Shown here in pieces: positions 1-10,138 of a DNA stretch of 64,000 nt; within the stretch, counting starts at the first letter, position 1; every line of letters starts with the position of its first letter. Made by a program: the position numbers and the translations under genes. The DNA is taken from the NCBI GenBank assembly GCA_024449915.1, contig JAMZAV010000777.1, positions 372,001 to 436,000 of the forward strand. Direction: 5' to 3'. The notes below the pieces were generated by a model. It saw nothing but the letters and a program-made list of their open reading frames with translations, was not told the DNA's origin and did no database searches. This DNA comes from Sweltsa coloradensis (Eukaryota; Arthropoda; Insecta; Plecoptera; Chloroperlidae).

Positions 1-48
1 TTAAAAGCCATTATCAAAAGTAGCATTGAATGGTCATACCAGCAATCT

Positions 49-229
49 ATTATTATTTACTACAATTCAGAAATTAAAAAAGTCCACCCCAACCGGAATT
101 CAAACCACGGAATTCCAGAAACTATGTTGAAACTATGTTATGTTAGGGCGGACTTTTTTAATTTCTGAATTGTAGTAAATAATAACAATTACACCTACGG
201 GAGTGTTTCCCGACTAACCAAATCGAGAA
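49..229. mobile_element. Small foldback/SINE-like insertion with 13-bp direct repeats
   Basis: The sequence ATACCAGCAATCT occurs at 36-48 and 230-242, flanking a 181-bp insertion in a TTLL intron. Inside, 50-90 and 144-187 are near-perfect inverted arms (GAAATTAAAAAAGTCC and its complement). The loop, read on the minus strand, has a tRNA B-box-like GGTTTGAATTCC. The AATTTCTGAATTG tail resembles the ends of the tRNA-derived SINEs listed elsewhere here. Confidence 0.55.
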
Positions 230-276
230 ATACCAGCAATCTGTTACATGTAGGCTATTTACTGAGGACAACTAAC

Positions 277-506
277 CTGAACAGGACATCTCCATTATAA
301 ATGAAGACTCTCAGAGGGTCAACCGACGTGAGCACAGTGTACAACCCGATATCAAACTTATACCCATCAACCAGAAACGGTTTGCTGATATATTCCTGAA
401 CAAAACTGCCGTTAGTTTCCAAATCTAGGTCTCCAACTTTTTGGATGTGGATACCACGGTGATTGTTACTTTTTTGTACGAACAGAGTTTCAGGATTTGT
501 CTTTGC
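277..506 (-). CDS. TTLL-like gene, coding exon 4
   Basis: 230 nt, residues 175-250 plus two bases. It contains LFVQKSNNHRGIHIQKVGDL, then QEYISKPFLVDGYKFDIGLY and VFIYNGDVLF. These are the central ATP-grasp blocks with the nucleotide-contacting lysine and the DGxKFDIR-like motif. The motif has Gly (DIG) where many TTLLs have Arg (DIR), as also seen, from memory, in some invertebrate TTLL15-like proteins. The acceptor is ATTTTCAG and the donor is GTTAGT. The next exon lies outside the window. Confidence 0.88.
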
Positions 507-3128
507 CTGAAAATATAAGACAGTAAATATTAACTATTCTATTAGGTGTAGCTTTGTCTCACCTAAGGTTTCAAACTTGCTTAACAAGTCAATTAAATGG
601 AAATAACTGATTGAACATACATGTTTGAGAAGTTTTTCTTTGTCTGCTGGTATCTTGAATGCAAGTGGAATGTGAGGTAAATTGGAAGTAGCGAGATCGA
701 CTTTATTTGTAACATATCCAGAACCTGGGAAATGATTTACCTAGAACATAAAAACAGACAAAATAAATGTATAAAAATTATTTAAATTAAGTATCTTTAA
801 AGGAAAAAAATTGGGACATAAATATCTAACTAGACAACAGCATATATGCACATGGCACGGCAGGGATCTTTAACCTGTCTGGATCATTGGACGCTTGCAC
901 ACCAATTATTTTCCATTGAGGAAAGTTATGATTTGGGTCCAACTACAGCCAGGCAGTATAAATTTTGAACACCAATCTTACAGAGGGTTTTTTATTTAAA
1001 TCATTGATTTAAATCAAAATAAATGAAGCTCCCATTTTAACCGAATTATTTTTCTTTTTTGCCTAAAAAGTACTTACTTCATTTGAATCTACAAGCACAA
1101 GAGGCAAGAGGTGACTTCGGCTACCTAATGAAAAGGTTTTCTGGAAAACATGATCTTAAGTGCTTGTAGCCATGTGGATGGATGGAAATCAAGCTCGGGC
1201 CAACTATTTTGACAATGTTAAATGCCCATTTAAAAATACGCTTGATCGTCAAATCCACCTAATTTCACATACAGTCTGGACCGCTTTTTGACCTTTAATG
1301 TTCATCCAAAAAATCTGCATTTTTGGTAGGCTGTTCACAAAGGATGAACGCGTGTCTCTAATCAAAGCCGATTTGGAAATTTCAAATAATTGTCTCTTAC
1401 ATAAAATTGGGAAATTATTATAAATTACCTGTTTGGTGGCATATTTACGGTCAGTTAAGGTTAGCAGAAGAAAGTTTAGCTGTATTTGGAAAATGTGCCT
1501 AGATACCATCTATTCCATATTCTTATTTAACATTTTGGTGCAAACCACAACCCGATAGAACAAATGATGGAGCTTCCAAGTAATCCAGACTTAACCTCTG
1601 CATTCTGGGTCAAAGCCAGGTTTTCTTGAGCTTAGCCAACAGTCTTAAATGCTTGTGGATAGATGCAAAGTATTTGAATTGCATGACATTTTTGACCACT
1701 TGACAGTACTTGACAGCATTCTTTCCCCCACTACTAACCATCCCTTAATCAACTACCTAACAGTGTTACCCAGTTTAATTCTAACTACCAACTTAAATTT
1801 CCTTTAGTCCTATCTATCTGTCTGTCACCATGTGAAACCTTGATTTTATAGTAGGTCTACCCTAGGTAGGCAACTATGATGCTATTATTATTAGGCCTAA
1901 TTATTTTTATTTTATTAATTATTATGTATAATTCACAGTTTACACAGAAATTAAAAAAGTGCCTCCACTGGTGATTGAACCTGGGACATGCATATACATG
2001 CAAGGTGCATTCATACCTTCCATTTGCCATAACATTTTTTGTTACCATATTTTGCCATTTTAAAGTTGATTGGCTATTTTTTTAAACATTCATATTGTTG
2101 ATTTAAATCACAAAAAAATCTGATTTAAATCACAAAAAAATGATTAAAATCAGAAAGTCGATTAAAATTTAAAAAATCAAAATCATGATCATGCAATCTT
2201 ATATAAAAATCATTGATTGTATAAACAGTTGAACACTGATCATGTCGTGTTACCTTTTGATGGGGTTTCAATTTTCGAAGTTTTGGATACATTGCCCTGA
2301 AAGGATAATCATGGGCCCACAAAACATCCCATTCAGACTCGTTACCTCCACGTTCAAAACCGAGTCTATCAAAAATAGCAAACACATGCCTCAGATAGCC
2401 AGAATCAACCTGCAAAAATAGAACAAATTACTGTACCTGTGAGTGTGACTATTAAAAATCTACCCTAGCCGGTAACTGTTTATTTAAGCTATTGCCAATT
2501 GGGCCACAAGGCAAGCCTTCACAACATTGCTTCAAGGTGAATCCATCGGACCAATTCAATTTTTCTTAAATATTAGTGCATGATGTGATGTGGAGGAGAG
2601 AGGAGAGGAGTGGGTAGTGGTTGAAGAGAGAGAAAGATGTGGGAGGACAGGAATAAGTGGAGAGAGTTGGTGTTACGACAAGAGAATGAGGAAGACGATG
2701 AGGTGCCAAGCTTGGCAGGCCGGTGCTAATTCGGTGATGCCAAAGATAAATGGTGGAAACACCCCTTTACAAAACTAAATATTCTTGAAAAAAAAAGGCT
2801 GTGAGTGTGACATTACTAATTGCTAATTGGCATAGCAAGGAATAGCTTTGTAATGTTATGTACGGTTTAACGAATAACTTACTCGTCGGCCATAAGCTAG
2901 GAATACAGGTTTCTGGTCCCTGGGTTCCCCTCTTCCTTCGACTTCGGAAGCAATGTCGTGCAACGAAATATGTTGTGTCTGAATGCGATGCAACTCGTAA
3001 ACATTAAGCGCTGTGAGAAGAGTGCACACTACGATGACTGCCAGAACACACAGGCCAATTGTACTTGTATATCCTCGTGCGGTGCAGGGCCGTGTTATGG
3101 TAAAAGGTGCTGAACTGTTTCTTGGCAT
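277..3128 (-). CDS. TTLL-family (TTL-domain) type II membrane protein, 5' part of gene
   Basis: Four coding exons join in phase 0 with GT/AG borders: 3128-2883, 2409-2254, 740-621 and 506-277. Together they give the first ~250 residues, and the gene continues beyond the left edge. Residues 1-22 are short and basic, 23-44 form one hydrophobic segment (a signal-anchor), and the TTL domain follows. The stretches EWDVLWAHDYPF, NHFPGSGYVTNK, LFVQKSNNHRGIHIQ and DGYKFDIGLYTV are hallmark TTL/ATP-grasp blocks for nucleotide and substrate binding. Family knowledge: TTL-like enzymes add amino acids, usually glutamate, glycine or tyrosine, to tubulin or other acceptors. A membrane-anchored form resembles invertebrate TTLL15-type proteins. 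The exact orthology and acceptor are inference. The domain side would face the lumen or exterior if the anchor is type II, which is odd for a tubulin enzyme. Confidence 0.88.
621..740 (-). CDS. TTLL-like gene, coding exon 3
   Basis: 120 nt, phase 0 at both ends, residues 135-174. It contains NHFPGSGYVTNKVDLA, matching the family's N-[HQ]-F-P-G-x-x-x-[IV]-T-[NR]-K block, and ends in PADKEKLLKH. The acceptor is TTCTAG and the donor is GTATGT. Confidence 0.88.
1190..1440 (+). repeat. Interspersed repeat, copy 1 (Helentron-like relative)
   Basis: This shares an extended alignment with 3565-3800, including CAAATCCA, CATACAGTCTGGAC, a poly-A/T core and ACAAAGGATGA. The second copy runs into a diverged Helentron-like 3' end at 3812-3842, which suggests both are old non-autonomous elements of that class. 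Confidence 0.5.
1930..2050 (-). mobile_element. tRNA-derived SINE fragment
   Basis: Read on the minus strand it has a B-box-like GGTTCAATCACC followed by a short GCACTTTTTTAATTTCTG body, as in other SINE copies in the window. It lies in the third TTLL intron seen here. No cloverleaf was traced, so this is not called a functional tRNA. Confidence 0.5.
2254..2409 (-). CDS. TTLL-like gene, coding exon 2
   Basis: 156 nt, phase 0 at both ends, residues 83-134. It starts VDSGYLRHVF and contains ESEWDVLWAHDYPF, the conserved N-terminal block of TTL domains. The acceptor is TTTTTGCAG and the donor is GTAACA. Confidence 0.88.
2883..3128 (-). CDS. TTLL-like gene, coding exon 1 (signal anchor)
   Basis: This exon encodes residues 1-82 starting at MPRNSSAPF. 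The ATG has G at -3. An overlapping out-of-frame ATG lies 5 nt upstream (3133-3131), so some leaky initiation is possible. Hydrophobic residues 23-44 form the only membrane segment, preceded by Arg3, Arg13 and Arg18. The exon ends at a consensus GTAAGT donor, and the last codons read AYGRR. Confidence 0.85.
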
Positions 3129-4794
3129 ACCATGCTCCTAAGTTATTAAAGCAAGCAATTACAGTACAAAGTCATACAAAATATTGTTGAAGGAAGGCCT
3201 ATAGGCTTGTTGCCAGAGTAAAAACAAATTAGGCTATGGTTTCTTCTCAATAATAAGCTTGCTCAATAATTATGTAGGCCTATAGGCCTAGGCCTACATA
3301 CGGTCGACTAGTTTTTTGGGTAGCGAAAGTTAGGGCTTTAATTCATATTTGTTAGGCCAACCTAAGCCTACTGTACTATGTTAATTTGCCAACACTTACT
3401 CGTCTACCTTTAATCTAGGTACCTAATCCTTAAAAGGTGGTACACATAAAAACATAACGTTAAGTTTAAGGTGTAACGCATAGTCTGTAAGGGTGCCAGT
3501 AGGCCTACACATCGAAACGTAAGCACAAAGAATTTAGGCCTAAATATGTCACTAGTCTTTAAAACGGTTGTTCGAGCTTGGGCCAACTTTTTTGTCCATT
3601 TAAAAATTTGCTTCATCATCAAATCCAGCTACAGTAATTTCATACAGTCTGGACTACTTTTCGACCTCCAAAATTCAAATTTTTTGGACGATGTTAACAA
3701 AGGATGAGCGCATGTCGCTATCAGAGCACATTTTAACATTTCAAATATTTTTCAACGCAAGCTTGCGAAATTACGGGACCTTAAATTATTATAACTTAGG
3801 CTCTTCGCAAACGCTTTTTCCACTTGCGTTGATGAATGAGCTTTTTTTAGTTTAGTTTAGTTTTATTAGGCCTAATTGATACATCAGGTACATTACGCAT
3901 CAGTAAATTATATCTCGTCACTTACAACAAATATGTAGCCTACAAAACGTATGCTTAGGTACAAAAGTACCTAGTCAATACAAGTAAAAACAATAAGATG
4001 CAAAAGATCGACAATAGAGGAAAAGCCTTAGGGACAAGGGTAAATGACTTGGACCAGTACAGTAACCAAGAGCAAACAAGAGAATTAAGTGACAGTAATA
4101 AAAGTGTAGGCCTACTGGAACTAATTAAAATGCAATACAAAATAAAGAACAATAATAATGTTAAAAGTACAGTTAAAATTACAGTTAAATTAAAATTAAG
4201 GTTAACATTAGCAGGTAGCCTATCAAAAATCTCATTGATGCTATAGCCTACAGAGCCCTAGTAATCAAGAATTGTTTTAATTAAAGTCTAAAAGTATTGG
4301 TTTTTTCAGAGTTTGAAATGTGCTTTGGCAGAGCGTTATAAATCTTTAGGTACTCCGATGAAGTCCTCACTTTTATGGGCAAGCTGCAGTCTTCGCGGTA
4401 AGACGTGCAGATTATCTTTAGTTTTTGTATTATAACTATGCACGTTGCAGTTGGTCCTGAAACTCCCTAGATTAGATTTAATGTGGCAGGCAACTTCGTA
4501 TATAGAGACCTGCAATGGTAAGAATTTTGAGCTGTTGGCAGTGTTGGGAAGTATCTAGGTATTTGTATCTAGATACATTTTGTGTATCTATTACCTACAC
4601 CTAGATACCTTTTAAAATAAATACCTTTACCTGTATCTAGGTATTTTATTTTGAAGTATCTGCAATTTTCAGATACAAGATACTTTGTTCCCACAAATCA
4701 ACGTAAAAGTAAAATAGACACGTTTTAATTAAGCGTTACCGCATTTGAAAAACGAATGTAGCCTCCCATCAAACTGTAAGTTGCAACAAACAAA

Positions 4795-5005
4795 CATTGG
4801 CATATTTGGAAGACAAAAGTAAAGATTTGCAATGTCTGCATAAGTATCCAATCATTAAGAAAATATTCCTAGAAAACAACACTATACTTCTTTCATCAGC
4901 CCCAGTCGAAAGAGCTTTCAGCACGGCGGCCAGATCCTTACCTCCCGAAGGGACCAATTAACACGATATGTTCGAAAGACTGCTGTTTTTGAAATATTAT
5001 TGTAG
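4795..5005 (+). pseudogene. hAT transposase C-terminal dimerisation domain remnant
   Basis: The plus strand reads YPIIKKIFLENNTILLSSAP, then VERAFSTAARSLPPEGTN, a stop, and then FERLLFLKYY. This is the hAT C-terminal dimerisation block, whose family pattern is S-S-A-P-x-E-R-x-F. It has an in-frame stop after PPEGTN and no catalytic region. It sits only ~250 bp inside the left terminus, so the rest of the gene was deleted. Confidence 0.8.
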
Positions 5006-5842
5006 TCAGTAAAAGTCTATAATATAGGAATAGGATAACCTATTTTGCTATCAATTTGAAATCTTCTTCACACAGCATATGATTATTATAAAGAGGCTTT
5101 TAAGATTATTGTTTATTTATCTACTTTTTTACTGTATTGTTTGTAGCCTACTATTGGGTCTATACTTGCTCCAACGAAAGAATGCAGATGGTTGGTAGTG
5201 GTAGGGGTAGAATGAATGCGCGGTAAATGGAATGTCGCCTTTGTGTATGAAAGAGAAATAGCTTTTACCAACGCAAGCAAAAATTATCTGTGCTAAATCA
5301 CAGAGTTCCTCCGTGTGCAAGATCCACGCTGAGCTAGCATGAATAAAGATGTTATGGTGGGAAAACAATTTCGAACCACCTGCATTCTTTCGTTGGGACC
5401 ACTGTAATTCAAAACAATTTTTATTTCTTTGTGTGTTCTCTTCTCAGTGCCTTGGTTATCTATTTCCCTGTTGAAGTCCTATCATAACTTGGCTCATGCC
5501 CTATTTATTTGTTTTATTGTGATTGATTTGTGACTTATCCCATGATTTGACAGGCCGGCCAGTGTAGGGTTATGGACATTTTCATACCCTCTTTTGCCTT
5601 CCTGCCCATTCTTTCTTATAATTACTAAATACCTACATTAGAAAATAACTTGTGCTAAATTTATGTTATCCCTTATTATCTAACACAAGAACTGTTTGAT
5701 ATCCATATGTATAACCTTTTTATGTCATAGTGTTCAAAGCCAATTAGCTGCATTTAAAATTTCAGAAAATTATAAAAAATTTATTATTAGACCGGAACCC
5801 ACCATTAGTGAGGCCCCCCCCCCCTGCGGAAAAATGGAGACC

Positions 5843-6960
5843 ATATATTATGTTAGGGTGGTTTATTTTCGAGTAGAAATCCACTTGTTGGCCAGTTGGC
5901 CAATGGTGGGTGCGGGGTACAGGGGTGCCCAAAGGGTCAATTGTGCTGTTTTTTGTAACTGTTTTTTATTTTTTTAGGACCAAACCGTTGAATGAAATCT
6001 ATTTTTGACTTTTGATTCGTGTAAGGAATGAAAAATAGAATTTTATACATATTTTTATTTTCTTGTATGTACCGGAAATAACAATTTTGAGTTTTCCAAA
6101 ATCAAAGTCAAAATAGCCCCAAATTGCCCGTTTTGGTTAAAACTGATAAATTATGTTAGGGTGAATATTTGTTAGTAGAAATCCACTTGTTGGCCAGTTG
6201 GCCAGTGGTGGATGCGGCGTACAGGGCCGTCCAAAAAGTAAATTTTGGGGATGATTTTCATCAGTTTTTATTTTTTGTATGCCAAATCGTTTGGTAAGGT
6301 CTTTTGGGCGGCTTTAGATTCGTGTAAGGATTTGAAAATAGAATGTTAAGCATATTTTTATTTTCTCGTATGTCCCGGAATAAACAATTTTGAGTTTTCC
6401 AAAATCAAAGTCAAAATGGCCCCAAATTTCCCGTTTTGCTTGAAACTGATAAATTATGTTAGGTTGTTATTATTTAGTAGAAATTCACTTGTTGGCCAGT
6501 TGGCCAGTGGTGGATGCGGCGTACAGGGGCGTCCAAAATGTAAATTTTTTAGATGATTTTCAACTGTTTTTATTTTTTTAATGCCAAATCGTTTTACAAA
6601 ATCTATTTTGGGCTTTAGATTCGTGTGAGGATTTGAAAATAGAATGTTAAGCATATTTTTATTTTCTCGTATGTCCCGGAAATAACAATTTTAAATTATC
6701 CAAAATCAAAGTCAAAATGACCCCAAATTGCCCGTTTTGGTTGAAACCTGATAAATTAAGTTAGGGTGGTTATTATCTAATAGAAATCCACTTGTTGGCC
6801 AGTTGGCCAGTGGTGGATGCGGCGTACAGGGGCGTCCAAAAAGTAAAATTTGGAGGTGATTTTTAACCATTTTAATTTTTTTAGTGCCAAGTCGTTGTAC
6901 ACAATCTATTTTAGGCTTTAGATTCGAGTGATGATTTGAAAATAGAATGTTATGCATATT
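5843..6960. repeat. Left arm, four ~303-bp tandem repeats
   Basis: Each unit carries GTAGAAATCCACTTGTTGGC, CCAGTTGGCCAGTGGTGG, an ATTCGTGTAAGGA-like block and CCGGAAATAACAATTTTGAG. The outermost unit is the most diverged (GGGTGCCCAAAGGGTC in place of GGCGTCCAAAAAGT). Confidence 0.85.
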
Positions 6961-6984
6961 TGTATTTACAAATATTTTATTTTA

Positions 6985-7876
6985 CAAACACTGTGACTAA
7001 ATCGACAATCGAAGAGCTGCAATCTACACAAGAAGAGGCCGATAGTCGAATGATGCTCCACTGTTGTTATGCAGCATCTCGACACGACGCTAGTTTTAGC
7101 ATCATTGTTTGTTCTCCTGACACTGACGTCTTCATCATCTTATTGAAATACGCGCAGCAAGTACACCAACAAGTACTTTTAGATACTGGCTTTGGAGACA
7201 AAAGAGAAGACTTGTTGACATCAAAAAAGTAATTTCTTAGAGAGGGGCAAAATTATGTGAAGTTCTTACGCCATTTCACGCGTTTACTGGTTGCGACACC
7301 ACAAGTTCTTTTGTTAGAAGAGGAATTTTTTTTTCATTTAAAACTATTAAAGAAACACTCTGAATTCGAGAACACTATCTTATCTCTTGGCACCTCGGTT
7401 ACTGTTGAAGAAACTACGTGCGACCAATTAGAAAGATTTGTTTGCCTTATGTATGGGGAGACCAGTACTGCTGATGTAAATGAAACTCGCTAACATCTTT
7501 TTCGCAAAGGATTTCAAAAATCACTGTTTAAACCACTGACAAACTACAGCGGCACTGATCTCAGCTTACTACCACCATGCATATCATCTTTACGGTTGCA
7601 TATCCTGCGTGAAAATTATCAAGCAATGATATGGCGTAAAGAAACGGACGCAGTGCCCGACATACCTGAACCCTAAGTCATGGCTGGTTGGTAACCCCGG
7701 ATGGACTTCTCTACGAGTGGACCGAAGGCAACGTGCTCCCAAATTAGTAGATTAATATTTTGGAAACACAAGACAATGCATCCGATGTGGAAGATGATCC
7801 CGACGACATCGAGATTGAAAGAGGCAGAGACGTTGTTGAGAGTGAAGATGAAGACGAAGATGAACTAGACTACTGA
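6985..7876 (+). pseudogene. Decayed transposon-encoded gene inside the foldback element
   Basis: The first segment (6985-7232) includes IEELQSTQEEADSRMMLHCC and SIIVCSPDTDVFIILLKYA. After a stop come a block ending TSTADVNETR (to 7490), LLPPCISSLRLHILRENYQA with MIWRKE near 7560-7640, and an acidic tail (VEDDPDDIEIE) ending near 7876. The EEADxRxxLH and SPDTDVxIxLL blocks recall large uncharacterised transposon-associated proteins common in invertebrate genomes. I cannot assign a superfamily. At least two stops or frame breaks make it non-functional. Confidence 0.6.
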
Positions 7877-7949
7877 TTACATGATCATCAAACACATCCA
7901 CATAGTACTCAATATAATATCTACATTAATAATACAAATGTCCATTTTT

Positions 7950-9145
7950 ATGTCTAAAGTAGGGCAACTTAGGATCATTTTGACTTCTTTTTCGAAAAAG
8001 ACAAACATTTCATTTCCGGGACACGCAAGAAAGTAAAAAATGTAGATAATATTGTATTTAACATTCTTTACACGAATCAAAAGTAAAAAATAGATTTCGC
8101 TCAACGATTCGGCCGCATAAAAATAAAAACTTAAAAATCATCCTCCAAATTCACTTTTTGGACGACCCTGTACGCCGCATCCACCACTGGCCAACTAGCC
8201 AACAAGTGGATTTATATAACCAACCAAACCTAATTTATCAGTTTTTAACCAAACGGGCAATTTGGGGCCATTTTGACTTTGATTTTGGAAAACTCAAAAT
8301 TGTTATTTCCGGGACATACAAGAAAAAAAAATAAGCTTAACATTCTATTTTTAAATCCTCACACGAATCTGAAAATCAAAATAGATTTTGTAAAACGATT
8401 TGGCATTAAAAAAATAAAAACAGATAAAAATCATCCCCAAAATTTACTTTTTGGACGCCCCTGTACGCCGCATCCACCACTGGCCAACTGGCCAACAAGT
8501 AGATTTCTACTAACAAATATTCACCCAAACGTAATTTATCAGTTTTAACCAAAACAGGCAATTTGGGGCCATTTTGACTTGATTTTGGAAAACTCAAAAT
8601 TGTTATTTCCGGGACATACGAGAAAATAAAAATATGCTTAACATTCTATTTTCAAATCCTTACACGAATCTAAAGCCCAAAATAGATTTTGTCCAACGAT
8701 TTGGCATAAAAAAAAACAGTTGAAAATCATCCCCAAAATTTACGTTTTGGACGGCCCTGTACCCCGCACCCACCACTGGCCAACTAGCCAACAAGTGAAT
8801 TTCTACTAACAAATGTTCACCCTAACATAATTTATCAGTTTTAACCAAAACGGGTAATTTTGGGGCTATTTTGACTTTGATTTTGGAAAACTCAAAATTG
8901 TTATTTCCAGTACATACAAGAAAATAAAAAAAATGTATAAAACTCTATTTTTCATTCCTTACACGAATCAAAAGTCAAAAATAAATTTCGTTCAACGGTT
9001 TGGCCCTAAAAAAATAAAAAACAGTTACAAAAAACAGCACAATTGACCCCTTTGGGCACCCCTTTACCCCGCACCAACCACTGGCCAACTGACCAACAAG
9101 TGGATTTCTACTCCAAAATAACCACCCTAACATAATATATGGGTC
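7950..9145. repeat. Right arm, four inverted ~300-bp tandem repeats
   Basis: Reverse-complement counterpart of 5843-6960. The outermost unit here also carries the divergent GACCCCTTTGGGCACCC variant, so arm order is mirrored unit by unit. Confidence 0.85.
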
Positions 9146-9213
9146 TCCATTTCTCCGCAGGAGGGGGGTGGTGGGGGGGGGGGAGGTTTTTCCTATCTGG
9201 GTTCTGGTCTATA

Positions 9214-10138
9214 GGGAACACACACTTGACGTCACAGCTCTTCGCGGATCTTACTGATGGACAAGCATCCTCATTTCGCAAGTTGACGCCTGATGAACGG
9301 CTCAACAAATATCACGCTCTAACTTTTATACTATTCATTATTTGGACAAAACTTAAGAGGAATAATATTTAGCAAACATATCATTTCTTCTAATAGCGAT
9401 TATTTCGATTTTTTTTAGAGAACCATTAGCTTGTTATAACAATGTACGCATTATAAATGACAAAATTATCAACATCTTTAAGTCTTTTCAACTTCAATTG
9501 ACACAAAACTACTGATCGGATTTCAAAAAGAGTTCTCTCTAAATATGCATCTAACTAATTAGACAAGAAATAAATAAACTTTCTCGATAGAAAAAGCACA
9601 GAACAAAATTTTACAGCATAGCGTGCAGTTTTTCACGGCTCATCCGCACGTCAAAAGCGCGTATTTTAGATGAAAACACATACCATGCGTTTTACCCTAT
9701 GCTATAAATTTTCGTTCTGTCCACTTTCTATCTAGAAAGTTTATTTATTTCTTGTCTAAACAGTCCGATGAATTTTTTGAAAGCGGTCTTGTCAAAATCC
9801 GATCACTAGATTTTTGTCAATTGAAGTTGTTTTATTAAATTTCTTAAAAAACAAGTAAAAGTCTTAAATTTTATTTTAATAAGTACATCGAAATAACAAG
9901 TTAACGGCCGTGTAAAAATTCAAAGTAATCGCTATTAGAAAGAAATGATATATTTGCAAAATATTATTGCTCTTAAGTTTTTCCCCAATAATGAATAGGA
10001 TAAAAGTTAGAGCGTGATAAGTTGTGCGACGTTCAGCAGGCGTCCACTTGCGAACCGATGGTTGCTTGTCCACCAGTTGGGCTCAAAACGGAGAATACCC
10101 CTCATTCCCCTCGATTTGTGACGTAGTTGTGTGTACCC
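9214..10138. mobile_element. MITE with long inverted arms, TA/TATA target duplication
   Basis: The ends are GGGAACACAC and GTGTGTACCC, flanked by TATA at 9210-9213 and 10139-10142. The inverted arms extend over most of the length: 9250-9420 mirrors 9925-10095, and CAACTTCAATTGACA near 9490 mirrors TGTCAATTGAAGTTG near 9817. No open reading frame was found. The TA duplication suggests a Tc1/mariner-type driver (inference). Confidence 0.8.

Larger units (their letters stand above)
5789..9210. mobile_element. Foldback transposon with tandem-repeat inverted arms
   Basis: The arms are inverted copies (about 5789-6960 and 7950-9210), starting AGACCGGAACCC on the left and ending GGGTTCTGGTCT on the right. 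Each arm holds four direct repeats of ~303 bp. Left-arm anchors TGTTAGG(G) are near 5851, 6154, 6457 and 6759, and right-arm inverted anchors are near 8224, 8525, 8821 and 9125. The centre holds a decayed coding region. Drosophila FB and Galileo elements have comparable repeat-built arms. The family here is not recognised. Confidence 0.82.

Noticed and set aside
3955..4152. Hydrophobic 65-codon minus-strand frame as a membrane peptide
   Set aside because: It lies in the 3' untranslated part of the LINE, between its ORF end and the AATAAA tail.
5843..9145. CRISPR-like or satellite array
   Set aside because: The regular 303-bp units are mirrored on both sides of a coding relic, which fits a transposon arm, not a CRISPR or free satellite.
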